Assembly (NCBI RefSeq): GCF_017592555.1 | Contig: NZ_JAGFNS010000002.1 | Location: forward strand, 250,906-314,905 | Direction: 5' to 3' | Origin: Actinoplanes flavus | Lineage (GTDB): Bacteria > Actinomycetota > Actinomycetes > Mycobacteriales > Micromonosporaceae | Length of the DNA: 64,000 nucleotides | Shown here: positions 23,822 to 32,301 of the stretch, piece after piece | Position numbering within the stretch: the stretch's first letter is position 1 | How the letters are laid out: each line of letters opens with the position of its first letter | Notes under the pieces: generated by a model | Seen by the model: the letters and a program-made list of their open reading frames with translations, nothing else | Told to the model about the DNA's origin: nothing | Database searches by the model: none | Translations under genes and position numbers: made by a program

Positions 23822-24281
23822 GAACGCCTCGTCCTTGGTCTTCCTGAGGTTCTCGGACGGGAACGGTGATGCCGCGTGTGGAGCTCCGCAAGGCGGCCGA
23901 TAGCTGTCCAATGCGCGAACCTAGCGCGGCGGCTGCCGTGACGGGCCAGGTGACGGCCGCTCTGTGAACCCGGCCCACGCTCGAAAATACCAACCGGGCC
24001 TCCCGGATTCCGGTCCATCACGATGGTGTCGTAGGTCTGCACGGCCGCGGCTGACCGGAAAGCCCGCGACGATGGCAGAGGTGATCCATTTGTGGGCGCG
24101 CGTTCGTCACATGGCCGAGGCCCTCACACCGCTGCCGCTGGCAAGAGGGACAACCGGGGACAACCCGAGACAAGCGCAGTCAACTATCGGGTGAAGGCCG
24201 ACAACCGCTCTGCTCTACAGCAGGAGATCGGTGCAGATCTCCCACGAACCCGACGTCCGGGCGAACGAGGGAGCAGAACGA
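23822..24281. other. Intergenic region carrying iterons
   Basis: No credible gene in 460 bases. The notable content is the iteron array at 24147-24190. In an integrative element, the region between excisionase and integrase operon could hold regulatory or replication functions. Confidence 0.4.
24147..24190 (+). repeat. GACAAC-type iterons, copy 2
   Basis: GGGACAACCG, GGGACAACCC and GAGACAAGCG in a row, followed by CAGTCAACTATCGG. The motif and the CAACTATCG end are shared with 19917-19948. It lies 90 bases upstream of the AbrB-like gene, a good position for an operator or replication/recombination site. Confidence 0.65.
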
Positions 24282-24764
24282 ATGCGTCATGACATAGCGG
24301 ACTGGCCACTGGTAGGCAGCCACAGATCGCGTCGCGCCGCGTCGGCAGACCTCGTGCGCCTACCCATGCCAACATCCGCTGACCTTCAGCGACAGCCCGA
24401 CGAATCCGTCCATTACGCCGTTACCTCCATCGACAATCGCGGCCGCATGGCGGCAGCAACCCTGCTCCACACACTGGGCTGGAAGCCTGGCGACCTCATC
24501 AAATTCACCGTCGATTCCCAACGACTGATCACCGCCACACGTATCACCCCACCCCAACGAGTCGGCGACGCCGCGCCCAGCAGAGCCATTCGCATCCGCG
24601 GCCACCTGAACATGCCAGCGACCGCCCGCCATCGAGCAGCCATCGCCCCTGGCGACCGGCTCCTGCTCGCCGCTGACAACACCGGCACCTTGCGCATCTT
24701 CTCGCCGCGAATGGTCTCCCTGCTCCTGCGGCCCCACTTTGACCCGCAAAGCCCGCATTCGTGA
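24282..24764 (+). CDS. AbrB/MazE/SpoVT-like DNA-binding protein
   Basis: After about 40 unassigned residues the protein shows the swapped-hairpin pattern of AbrB-type regulators: YAVTSIDNRGRMAAATLLHT and LGWKPGDLIKFTVD, with a second related strand set (IRGHLNMPATARHRAAIAPG). Two such halves may form an intramolecular barrel. ATG 24282 is picked for its GAGGGAG site eight bases upstream. Its stop overlaps the integrase GTG, so it may control integrase expression. Confidence 0.75.
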   Translation: MRHDIADWPLVGSHRSRRAASADLVRLPMPTSADLQRQPDESVHYAVTSIDNRGRMAAATLLHTLGWKPGDLIKFTVDSQRLITATRITPPQRVGDAAPSRAIRIRGHLNMPATARHRAAIAPGDRLLLAADNTGTLRIFSPRMVSLLLRPHFDPQSPHS

Positions 24765-25900
24765 GCGCCGCCGATGCAACCGGCAGCCACCAGGAATCCA
24801 CGAACATAGCCCTGGTCACCGCTCTGATGGCGCAACTCAACGTCACCGCCGAACAGATCACCAACGGCGCGTCGAGTTCCCCACGCAAGCCTGCACCGAC
24901 CTTCGCCGAATTCATCCCTCACGTCGTAGACGCCGTCACGCCTGGAACCCGTCGGGCCTACAGCACCTACTGGCAACGGATCCTCGAGCAGTGGGGGCAT
25001 CGCCGCCTCGACGAACCCACCCCCACCGAGATCCAGCAGTTCGCCCAGCGCACCCGCGAATCGGCCGCCCGGCGGCGCAACTCCCGCGGCGGAGGAGCAG
25101 CTGCCGAACATCTCATCGCAGCCCTGCGTTGCATCTACCACTACGCCCGCAACGATCGGCTCATCGACGCCGACGACAATCCCGCCGCCCGCGTCCGCAA
25201 ACCTCGCCGACAGCGAAGCCTCCGTGAAGCACTCCCTGAGCGAGCGGTAGCCCAGATCATCACGGTCGCCTCAGAGACCGGCAATGACCCTGACCTGGAC
25301 CTCCTAATCCTGCGTTTCCACCTGGAGACCGCCTGTCGCCAAGGCGGAGCACTCCAGGCACGCCGACGCGACCTCGACACCGAACAGTGCCTGATCCTGT
25401 TGCGCGAGAAAGGGCAGACCGAACGCTGGCAGCCCATCTCCCCGACCTTGGCGGCAGCACTCGCCACTCACTTCAGCGAACGCGGCGACGGCAACCCCGC
25501 CAGCCAGATTTTGCGATACCGCAACGGCCGCCCAGTCGGCAAACGTCGGTACGACAACCTCTGGAACCGCATCCGCAGCTACCTGCCGTGGGCTGACAGC
25601 CACCAGGTCAGCGCCCACTGGCTTCGCCACACCACCCTCACCTGGGTCGAACGGCACTTCGGCCAGTCGATCGCTCACCGCTACGCAGGCCATGCCGACC
25701 CCAGCCGGCAGGCCACCATCAGCGTCTACACCAAAGCCACGCTGCGTGAAGTTGCCCAAGCACTGGCCGCGCTCACCGGCGAGCCCCATCCACTGGCCGA
25801 CGGCGACCCCATGACCGTGATGCTGACAGCGAGACTGGGGGAGCAGGCGCAACTCCCGGCTGCGACCGGGGATGAGCCGGACGGAACGCCGCATTCATAG
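24761..25900 (+). CDS. Tyrosine integrase of the tRNA-Leu island
   Basis: A 379-aa phage-type integrase. The N-terminal arm/core-binding region includes TRRAYSTYWQRILEQW. The catalytic domain shows Arg in LETACRQGGALQARR, the HxxR box as HWLRHTTLTWV, a late GHADPSRQ and nucleophile Tyr in SVYTKATL. It ends 176 bases from the 3' end of the tRNA-Leu gene, pointing to that tRNA as its attachment site. Translationally coupled to the AbrB-like gene. Confidence 0.9.
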   Translation: MSAADATGSHQESTNIALVTALMAQLNVTAEQITNGASSSPRKPAPTFAEFIPHVVDAVTPGTRRAYSTYWQRILEQWGHRRLDEPTPTEIQQFAQRTRESAARRRNSRGGGAAAEHLIAALRCIYHYARNDRLIDADDNPAARVRKPRRQRSLREALPERAVAQIITVASETGNDPDLDLLILRFHLETACRQGGALQARRRDLDTEQCLILLREKGQTERWQPISPTLAAALATHFSERGDGNPASQILRYRNGRPVGKRRYDNLWNRIRSYLPWADSHQVSAHWLRHTTLTWVERHFGQSIAHRYAGHADPSRQATISVYTKATLREVAQALAALTGEPHPLADGDPMTVMLTARLGEQAQLPAATGDEPDGTPHS

Positions 25901-25953
25901 TGGTCGGCGTCACAGAAGTTGCATACTGCCTGCTTGAAGGATTGCAGATCCAG

Positions 25954-25992
25954 CGAAGTAAGGGCTCCCCGCTGCGGGGAGCCCTTACTTCG
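25954..25992. terminator. Perfect 18-bp hairpin between integrase and tRNA-Leu
   Basis: CGAAGTAAGGGCTCCCCG pairs exactly with its reverse complement across a CTG loop, followed by TTGCTGTGTTTT. It most likely ends integrase transcription and, reading the other way, the tRNA. Being next to the expected attachment site, it could also have a structural role there. Confidence 0.85.
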
Positions 25993-26075
25993 TTGCTGTG
26001 TTTTACGGCTGATCAGCCTGGTGGCTATCATGTGCCACATGAACACCCATCATGGGCATGGGTGCCGCATTTCTG

Positions 26076-26159
26076 TGTCCGAGGGGGGACTTGAACCCCC
26101 ACGCCCGTTAAGGGCACTAGCACCTCAAGCTAGCGCGTCTGCCATTCCGCCACCCGGAC
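26076..26159 (-). tRNA. tRNA-Leu (GAG)
   Basis: The minus strand folds as a class II tRNA of 84 nt: acceptor GTCCGGG with CTCGGAC, anticodon stem CTAGC/GCTAG around loop TTGAGGT, a long variable arm, and T-loop GGTTCAAGTCC. The anticodon GAG is at 26124-26126. CCA is not encoded. It marks the boundary between island and backbone. Confidence 0.95.
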
Positions 26160-26326
26160 TTGCTCTGAACAGCTTACCGGGGCCGTCACCGTGGCTTTCA
26201 CCCGGGTTTCGGCTGCCCAGCGGGCCGCACAGGTGAGAACTATATACGGCTCCCGGGTGGGGTCGAAGCGGGGGTCGAAACCGTCACGGGGATCGGATGT
26301 GGCGTTGGGCGGGATGAGCGGGCAGC

Positions 26327-28609
26327 ATGGCGGACGTGTCGCAGCCGTCCCCTCTCACTCCGGCCCTCGAGCGGGCCCGTGGTCTGATCGCCGCGGGCAA
26401 TCTCGACGCGGCTCAGGTGCTGCTTGAACGGGCTGTCGAGCTCGGGCGGGAGAAGCTCGGGGAGGACGAACCGGACGTTCTTACCGCTCAGCGGGAGCTT
26501 GCCGGGGTCTATCTGCGGGGCGATGATCCGATGGGCGCGCGCCGGGTGCTGGAGGACGCCTACGCGGCCGGGCAGTGGCGGCTTGGGGACGCTGATCCGC
26601 TCATGCTGCACATCTCCCATGATCTGGGCGTCGTAGCTCAAGAGCTCGGGAACCGGCATGAAGCGCGCAAAGCATTCGGGCGTGTCGCCGAGCACGGGCC
26701 GGCGGTTCTCGGCGACGGGGACCGGCTGGTCGCCCGGGCGCGGGCTCATCTCTCCGAAGATCCTTCAACCCCGACGGTACGGCCGACAGCACCGCCCCCA
26801 ACCGCTCCGCCGGCCTCGGCGCCGCGCCCCGGTCCCACGCCGGCTACTGCGCCGGGACCACATCCGGCCCCAGCGCCCGGCCCGGCTCACGGCCAGGGAC
26901 CCGCTCCTGTGCCCGGCCCGGCTCACGGCCAGGGACCCGCTCCTGTGCCCGGCCCGACTCACGGCCAGGGACCCGCTCCTGTGCCCGGCCCGACTCACGG
27001 CCAGGGGCCCGCTCCTGTGCCCGGCCCGGCTCACGGCCAGGGACCTACTCCTGTGCCCGGCCCGGCTCACGGCCACGGGCCTACTCCTGTGCCCGGCCCG
27101 GCTCACGGCCACGGGCCTACTCCTGTGCCCGGCCCGGTTCATGGTCATGGACTCACTCCTGTGCCCGGCCAGGCTGAGCCTGTGCCCGGCTCGGCTCCTG
27201 TGCCCGGCCCGATCCGCGGGCAGGGGCCGTCCTCGGTGCCCGGTGTTCCTGCTTCGCGGCCGGGATCGGGGTTCCTGCCGGCGCCTGGCCCCGCTCCGTC
27301 ACCCTCGCCGGATTCGCGTGGGGCGATGGAGCGGGTGACCGAGATGTTGCCGCTGGTCCGGTCCGAGTCGGTGGCTTCCGCGCAGCCTGGCCCGGTCACG
27401 ACGCGGCCGGGGATGCCGCCCGCTGGACCGTGGACGGGTGCTCCCGTCACACCGAGCGTCGACGGACACGCGTACCTGGCTGATGCGACGGCGAGCCCTG
27501 CCGTCCCGCCCGTGTCCCCACCGGGCCGGCCGCACGGTCACCCGGCAGCACAGCCGGGCCATCCGGACGCGGCGTCCACGCAGGCGGGCACTCACGCGGG
27601 CCATGCCCAGCCGGGCTATTCCGATCCCACGTCCGGGCCTGCGGGTGGTCGCGCGAACCAGGCTCAGCAAAGTTTCGAGGATCCCGCGTCCGGGTGGGCC
27701 GGTGTTCAGGGGGGTCAGTCGGCGTCCACGCGCGCGGGCACTCACCCGGGTCAGGGTCGACCGGGGTATCCGGATTCCGTGGCCGGGTCTGCCAGTGTTC
27801 AAGCTGGTCGGGTGGTGTCGGGGCCCGCGGGTGGTCACGCGGGTCAGGGTCATCCGGGGCCGGGGCCGGGGCCGGGGCTGGGGTCGGGGCTGGGGTCGGG
27901 GTCGGGGCTGGGGTCGGGGCTGGGGTCGGGGCCGGGGGCGGGGCCGCACGGGGGCCGGCCGCCCGCCGGCTATGCGGGCCCGGGAACGGGTCAGGCGCCT
28001 TCCGCGTACGCGGGTGCGCAGCCGAACGCCGGCGCTGCGGGTCAGGTGCCGGGGTACGCGGCGCGGCAACCCGGCGTGTGGCAGCAGCAGGCCGGGGGAT
28101 ACCCGGGGGTGGCTCAGCCCGCGGCGGGTGCGCTCACCCCGTACCCCATCGAAGGAAACAAAAGCGGGAGTCGCGCCATCGCGGTGGCCCTCACCGTGCT
28201 CGCGACGCTGGTCGCCGTGATCGCCGTCGGGGCGCTCGTCGTGGTGCTCGCGGACCGGTCGCGGGAGCCGGTGGCGCAGGAGACCGGTGCCGCCGTCGAT
28301 CCGAGTGTGCCCGTTCTGGGTGGGGCGCCGCCGACCGGGCTGGAGCTGGACGACCGCGGGACCAGTGTGGGTCTGACCTGGGTGGATCCGGCGAAGCGCA
28401 AGGCGTCGTTCATCATCACGATGGCCAAGCGGGGTGAGCAGCTGAAGGCGGTCGGGCACGTCGGGCCGGGGAAGGTGGCGTTCGTGGAGTACGGGCTCAA
28501 CGCCAACCTCGACTACTGCTTCGCAGTGGTGGCCGTCTATTCGGCCGAGCAGATGTCCAGCTCTGTCCAGGAGTGCACGAACCGGGGGACCACTCGTCCA
28601 CAGCGATGA
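26327..28609 (+). CDS. TPR protein with Pro/Gly repeats, membrane anchor and external FN3-like domain
   Basis: Residues 1-145 are tetratricopeptide-like (ARGLIAAGNLDAAQVLLERA, RRVLEDAYAAGQWRLG). Residues 150-610 are low complexity: eight copies of a 12-aa unit HG[QH]GP.PVPGPA, then Gly/Ser/Leu repeats and Pro-Gly linkers. A membrane helix follows (about 616-641, AIAVALTVLATLVAVIAVGA), and the last 110 residues look like a small extracellular beta-sandwich with two cysteines. The N-terminus would be cytoplasmic. It heads the envelope cluster; a role in assembling surface structures is a guess. Confidence 0.7.
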   Translation: MADVSQPSPLTPALERARGLIAAGNLDAAQVLLERAVELGREKLGEDEPDVLTAQRELAGVYLRGDDPMGARRVLEDAYAAGQWRLGDADPLMLHISHDLGVVAQELGNRHEARKAFGRVAEHGPAVLGDGDRLVARARAHLSEDPSTPTVRPTAPPPTAPPASAPRPGPTPATAPGPHPAPAPGPAHGQGPAPVPGPAHGQGPAPVPGPTHGQGPAPVPGPTHGQGPAPVPGPAHGQGPTPVPGPAHGHGPTPVPGPAHGHGPTPVPGPVHGHGLTPVPGQAEPVPGSAPVPGPIRGQGPSSVPGVPASRPGSGFLPAPGPAPSPSPDSRGAMERVTEMLPLVRSESVASAQPGPVTTRPGMPPAGPWTGAPVTPSVDGHAYLADATASPAVPPVSPPGRPHGHPAAQPGHPDAASTQAGTHAGHAQPGYSDPTSGPAGGRANQAQQSFEDPASGWAGVQGGQSASTRAGTHPGQGRPGYPDSVAGSASVQAGRVVSGPAGGHAGQGHPGPGPGPGLGSGLGSGSGLGSGLGSGPGAGPHGGRPPAGYAGPGTGQAPSAYAGAQPNAGAAGQVPGYAARQPGVWQQQAGGYPGVAQPAAGALTPYPIEGNKSGSRAIAVALTVLATLVAVIAVGALVVVLADRSREPVAQETGAAVDPSVPVLGGAPPTGLELDDRGTSVGLTWVDPAKRKASFIITMAKRGEQLKAVGHVGPGKVAFVEYGLNANLDYCFAVVAVYSAEQMSSSVQECTNRGTTRPQR
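26888..27175 (+). repeat. 36-bp tandem repeat, eight copies, in coding sequence
   Basis: Eight in-frame 36-base units (CACGGCCAGGGACCCGCTCC and variants) encode the HGQGPAPVPGPA repeat. Early copies are almost identical and later ones diverge to HGHGPTP, which suggests growth by recent duplication. Confidence 0.9.
27854..27945 (+). repeat. 6-bp GGGGCC/GGGTCG-type repeat tract in coding sequence
   Basis: About 15 six-base units (GGGGCC, GGGGCT, GGGTCG) encode alternating Gly-Pro/Leu/Ser. It is a slippage-prone run; the exact count may be unreliable in a draft assembly. Confidence 0.85.
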
Positions 28610-28698
28610 GACACGGGTACCCGCGAGCGAACGGCCTTCCCTATGATGGCCTGCGTCCTTGAGGCGGATCGACCGGAATCGACAGGAGGACAGCCGCG

Positions 28699-31290
28699 GT
28701 GACCAGCGCAGAGGCGGTACGGAGGCGACGCCTGCCCAGCCGGGGGCAACTGGTCACGATAGCCACCGTGCTCGTGCTGGTGGCCGGGCTCGGGCTCACC
28801 GTGCGCGGGCTCGGCACCGCTGACAAGGCGCTGGCCAGCTTCGACGCGGCGTCCTGGGTGTGGAGCAAGGGCAAGGGCGAGCTGGCCCGGATCAACGGCA
28901 CGGCGGCCCGCATCGACACCCGCGCCGATGTCAATCAGGCCCGCGGGCACGCGTTGCAGGTGAGCCAGAGTGACCGGTTCGTGCTGTTGCGTGACGTCAA
29001 CACCGGCGCGATCGCCTCGATGGACCTCACCGATCTTCTGGCGTACTGGAATCAGCAGTCGGAGCCGGGCATCGGCGTGAGCGTGGCCCTGCACGACGAC
29101 AGCGCGTTCATCGTCGACGCCGTGCAGGGCAAGGTGCAGCAGGTCGACCCGGGTTCGTTGCAGCCGGTGGGGGAGGCGTTGCAGTTCCCGCCGGGCATCA
29201 GCGGTGGCCTCTTCGACGGGACGGGCCGGCTGTGGATCGCCGCGCCGAGTGAGGGCACGGTCACCGCGATCGACCCGGGCGCGGCCGCCCCGGTGCGGGT
29301 GCGCACCGACTCGGTGGCCGCCGCCAGCCACGACCTGGTCGTCTCCGCCCTGGACGAGGGTGTCGCCGTGCTGAACCGCACCACCAACGCGCTCACCGTG
29401 ATCGGGGAGAACGGGCCGGGGCAGCCGGCCACGCTGCCGCTGACCGGGCCGGGCGAGCTGCCCGAGCGCACCGAGGGTGACGTCATCGCGATCACCGTGC
29501 CGGACGAGCGGCGCGTCTACACCGTCGCCACCGACGGGAACGGGGTGCGCGACGTCACCGTTCCGGACGACGGCGGCGACCTGGGGCCGGCCGTGCCGTA
29601 CGAGGGTTATCTGTATGTGCCGGAGGACGACGGCACGGTGCACGTCATCAACCAGGACGGCAGGCCCGAGCAGCCGATCGACTTCGAGCAGCCGGGCGGC
29701 GAGCTGGAGCTGGAGGTGCGCGAGGAGCACCTGTTCATCAACGCGCCCGGCTCCACGACGGCCCGCGTCGTCGACGGCAACCACACGGTCCGCCCGGTCA
29801 ACAAGGAGCGCGACGACGTCGTCGGCGGTGACCCGCCCAAGGTGAAGACGCCGCCCGCCCCGCCGAAGCGGGAGAAGCCGAAGAAGCCGGTCGCCGCCAA
29901 GCCGGGCGCGCCCCGCGGTGTCCGCGCCGCCGCCGGTAACGCCGAGGTCCGGGTGTCGTGGCAGTCGGCGGCGGACAACGGCGCCCCGATCACCCGGTAC
30001 GTGGTGGCCGGCGCCGGGCGGACCTTCCCGGTCGGCGCCGACCAGCGGTCGCTCGTGGTCGACGGGCTGACGAACGGGCAGACGTACCGGTTCGAAGTGC
30101 ACGCCGTGAACCGCAAGGGCGACGGGCCCGGCCGGATGAGCAACGCGGTGATGCCGACGGCCGAGGTGCCGGACCCGCCGGGCACGCCGGTCGCCGAGGC
30201 GAAGGCCGACGGCACGGTCGGCGTCACCTGGCCGGCCGCCAACGGCCAGGGCCGCAAGATCCAGCGGTACGCGGTGACCGCCATCTCGGAGGGTGTCAGC
30301 TCCCCGATCGGCGAGTCGACCACCACCACTCTCGCGGTGCCCGCCGGCCAGCTCGAGTTCGGCAAGCAGTACGCGTTCACCGTGGTCGCGGTCAACGACA
30401 AGGGCGCCGGTTCGAAGGCGTCCGCGGTCAGCAACACGATCGTGCCGTTCAGCAAGCCGGCCAAGCCGGAGAACGTGGAGGCCGCCACGGTCGCCGCGCA
30501 GGCCGGCGCGATCAGCGTCACCTGGACGGCGCCGGCCGACAACGGCCGCCCGATCACCGAGTACGTGGTGAAGGCCGGCGGTAAGGAGACGAAGGTCGCC
30601 GAGACCTCGGTCACCCTGACCGGGCTCGGGACGGGCGCCACCGTGCAGGTCGAGGTGACCGCGGTCAACGAGGCCGGTCCCGGTGACGCGGCGACCGCGA
30701 CCGCCCGCACCGTCGCCGTGCCGACGGTCACCATGACCGGCGTCGACCCGACGTTCAACACGGCGAAGGTGTCGTTCACCGTCAACAACGGCGGCGGCAC
30801 GGCCACCTGCACACTCACCGTCTCCGGCGGCGGCAGGGGCTCGTCGGGCAGCTGCACCAGCCTCGGCGCCAGCGGGCTGAAGCCGAGCACCGCCTACACG
30901 TTCACGGTCACCGCCAAGAACGCGGCCGGCAGCGCCGCGAAGAACATGGCGAAGACCACCGACGCCCTGTACGGGACGGCCACCTGCATCAACGGCGACA
31001 CCGGCGACCAGAGGACCTATTGCGACAAGGACGTCTCCGGCCGCAACGGCAACGAGATCTTCAAGGTCACCCGGCAGGACGACGACCAGCAGGCGGGCTG
31101 GGTCAAGAACGGGGTCCGGCTCCAGGCGTACTGCAAGAAGACCGGTGAAGAGGTCTACGCGTACGTCTACAACAAGAACAAGAGAAGCACGTGGTGGATC
31201 CAGGTGAACTACGAGGGCAAGACCTACATCCCGTGGGCGTGGCTGAACCTCGACGGCGGGGACGACCTGGCGGACCTGCCGACGTGCTGA
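28699..31290 (+). CDS. Membrane-anchored beta-propeller/fibronectin-III protein
   Basis: A single N-terminal membrane segment (TIATVLVLVAGLGLTV) leads an extracellular part. Residues 60-370 look like propeller blades (VALHDDSAFIVDAVQGKVQQ, LYVPEDDGTVHVIN). A Lys/Pro linker precedes about four FN3 domains (from roughly 400, 490, 585 and 675), e.g. VRVSWQSAADNGAPITRYVV. The last 100 residues hold five cysteines (CINGDTGDQRTYC, YCKKTGEE). GTG 28699 has GGAGG upstream. Conserved with the MoxR/DUF58 genes behind it, whose start overlaps its stop. Confidence 0.75.
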   Translation: MTSAEAVRRRRLPSRGQLVTIATVLVLVAGLGLTVRGLGTADKALASFDAASWVWSKGKGELARINGTAARIDTRADVNQARGHALQVSQSDRFVLLRDVNTGAIASMDLTDLLAYWNQQSEPGIGVSVALHDDSAFIVDAVQGKVQQVDPGSLQPVGEALQFPPGISGGLFDGTGRLWIAAPSEGTVTAIDPGAAAPVRVRTDSVAAASHDLVVSALDEGVAVLNRTTNALTVIGENGPGQPATLPLTGPGELPERTEGDVIAITVPDERRVYTVATDGNGVRDVTVPDDGGDLGPAVPYEGYLYVPEDDGTVHVINQDGRPEQPIDFEQPGGELELEVREEHLFINAPGSTTARVVDGNHTVRPVNKERDDVVGGDPPKVKTPPAPPKREKPKKPVAAKPGAPRGVRAAAGNAEVRVSWQSAADNGAPITRYVVAGAGRTFPVGADQRSLVVDGLTNGQTYRFEVHAVNRKGDGPGRMSNAVMPTAEVPDPPGTPVAEAKADGTVGVTWPAANGQGRKIQRYAVTAISEGVSSPIGESTTTTLAVPAGQLEFGKQYAFTVVAVNDKGAGSKASAVSNTIVPFSKPAKPENVEAATVAAQAGAISVTWTAPADNGRPITEYVVKAGGKETKVAETSVTLTGLGTGATVQVEVTAVNEAGPGDAATATARTVAVPTVTMTGVDPTFNTAKVSFTVNNGGGTATCTLTVSGGGRGSSGSCTSLGASGLKPSTAYTFTVTAKNAAGSAAKNMAKTTDALYGTATCINGDTGDQRTYCDKDVSGRNGNEIFKVTRQDDDQQAGWVKNGVRLQAYCKKTGEEVYAYVYNKNKRSTWWIQVNYEGKTYIPWAWLNLDGGDDLADLPTC

Positions 31291-32258
31291 CGCCCGCTCA
31301 CGTACAGGGATTCGCCGAGGTCGCCGGGGAACTGGCCAACCGGATCGGCACCGTTGTCCTGGGTAAGCCGGAGGTGGTCCGGCTCGCCCTCACCGCGCTG
31401 TTCGCCCAGGGGCACGTCCTGCTCGAGGACGTGCCCGGCGTCGGCAAGACCACGCTGGCCCGGGCGCTTGCCGCGTCGATCCGCGGGCAGTGGCGGCGTA
31501 TCCAGTTCACTCCGGACCTGCTGCCCTCCGACGTCTCCGGCGTCACCGTGTTCAACCAGGCCAGCCGTGGTTTCGAGTTCCACCCCGGGCCGGTCTTCGC
31601 GAACCTGGTGATCGCCGACGAGATCAACCGGGCGTCCCCGAAGACCCAGTCGGCGCTGCTCGAGGTGATGGAGGAACGCCGGGTCACCGTCGACGGCGTG
31701 CCGCACCCGGTGCCGCAGCCGTTCCTGGTCGTCGCCACCCAGAACCCGGTCGAGATGGACGGCACCTACCGTCTGCCCGAGGCCCAGCTCGACCGCTTCC
31801 TGGTCAAACTGTCCGTCGGCTACCCCGACGAGGACGTCGAGATCGAGGTGCTGCGCGGGGCGGCCGTCCGGTCCCCGGACTCCCTCGAACCGGTCACCGA
31901 CACCACCATGATCGGCGAGATGGCGCGGATGGTCGCGGCCGTCCACATCGCCGACCCCCTCTACGCGTACGCCGTGCGCCTGGCCGCCGCCACCAGGAAC
32001 CATCCACAGGTCCGCGTCGGCGTCAGCCCCCGTGGGGTGATCGCGCTGACCCGTGCCGCCAGCGCCTATGCGCTGATCAACGGCCGGGCCTTCGTGCTGC
32101 CCGAGGACTTCAAGGACCTGATCGAGCCGGTCTTCGCGCACCGGGTGCTGCTGTCCGCCGACGCCCAGCTGCGTGGGGTGACCGCGGCCGACGTGCTCGC
32201 CGACGCGCTGCGGTCGGTGCCCGTCCCACTGCCCGACCACCAGCACCTCCCGGCCTGA
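31284..32258 (+). CDS. MoxR-family AAA+ ATPase
   Basis: All AAA+ elements are present: Walker A EDVPGVGKTTLARAL, Walker B LVIADEINRASPKTQ, sensor 1 VVATQNPVEMDGTYRLPEAQLDRF and sensor 2 region VSPRGVIALTRA. At 324 aa it is normal for MoxR. GTG 31284 overlaps the FN3 gene end by seven bases. MoxR ATPases act as chaperones for partners carrying DUF58 or VWA domains, encoded next. Confidence 0.92.
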   Translation: MLTPAHVQGFAEVAGELANRIGTVVLGKPEVVRLALTALFAQGHVLLEDVPGVGKTTLARALAASIRGQWRRIQFTPDLLPSDVSGVTVFNQASRGFEFHPGPVFANLVIADEINRASPKTQSALLEVMEERRVTVDGVPHPVPQPFLVVATQNPVEMDGTYRLPEAQLDRFLVKLSVGYPDEDVEIEVLRGAAVRSPDSLEPVTDTTMIGEMARMVAAVHIADPLYAYAVRLAAATRNHPQVRVGVSPRGVIALTRAASAYALINGRAFVLPEDFKDLIEPVFAHRVLLSADAQLRGVTAADVLADALRSVPVPLPDHQHLPA

Positions 32259-32301
32259 TCCGTTGCCCGGCCCTCACCACCCGAGACGACAGCGCAGTGG
32301 G

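Larger units (their letters stand above)
1..26110. mobile_element. Genomic island integrated at tRNA-Leu(GAG); left end outside window
   Basis: Everything left of the tRNA-Leu gene looks accessory: three tyrosine recombinases, an IS110 transposase, an excisionase-like gene, gene fragments and small cargo operons. The integrase at 24761-25900 lies directly against the tRNA 3' end, the usual site for tRNA-targeting integrative elements. To the right, long backbone-like operons begin. I saw no second copy of the tRNA 3' end inside the window, so the other attachment site must lie left of base 1, or the island is composite and decayed. Boundaries are inferred. Confidence 0.6.

Noticed and set aside
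24739..25227. Arg/His-rich plus-strand frame overlapping the integrase
   Set aside because: It is the +2 shadow of the AbrB-like and integrase genes.
26041..26110. Second attachment site (copy of the tRNA-Leu 3' end) within the window
   Set aside because: Reading the island for the tRNA 3' sequence found no other copy, so no left attachment site is claimed.
26888..27175. CRISPR array suggested by regular 36-bp units
   Set aside because: Units are contiguous with no unique spacers and keep an open frame; it is a coding tandem repeat.
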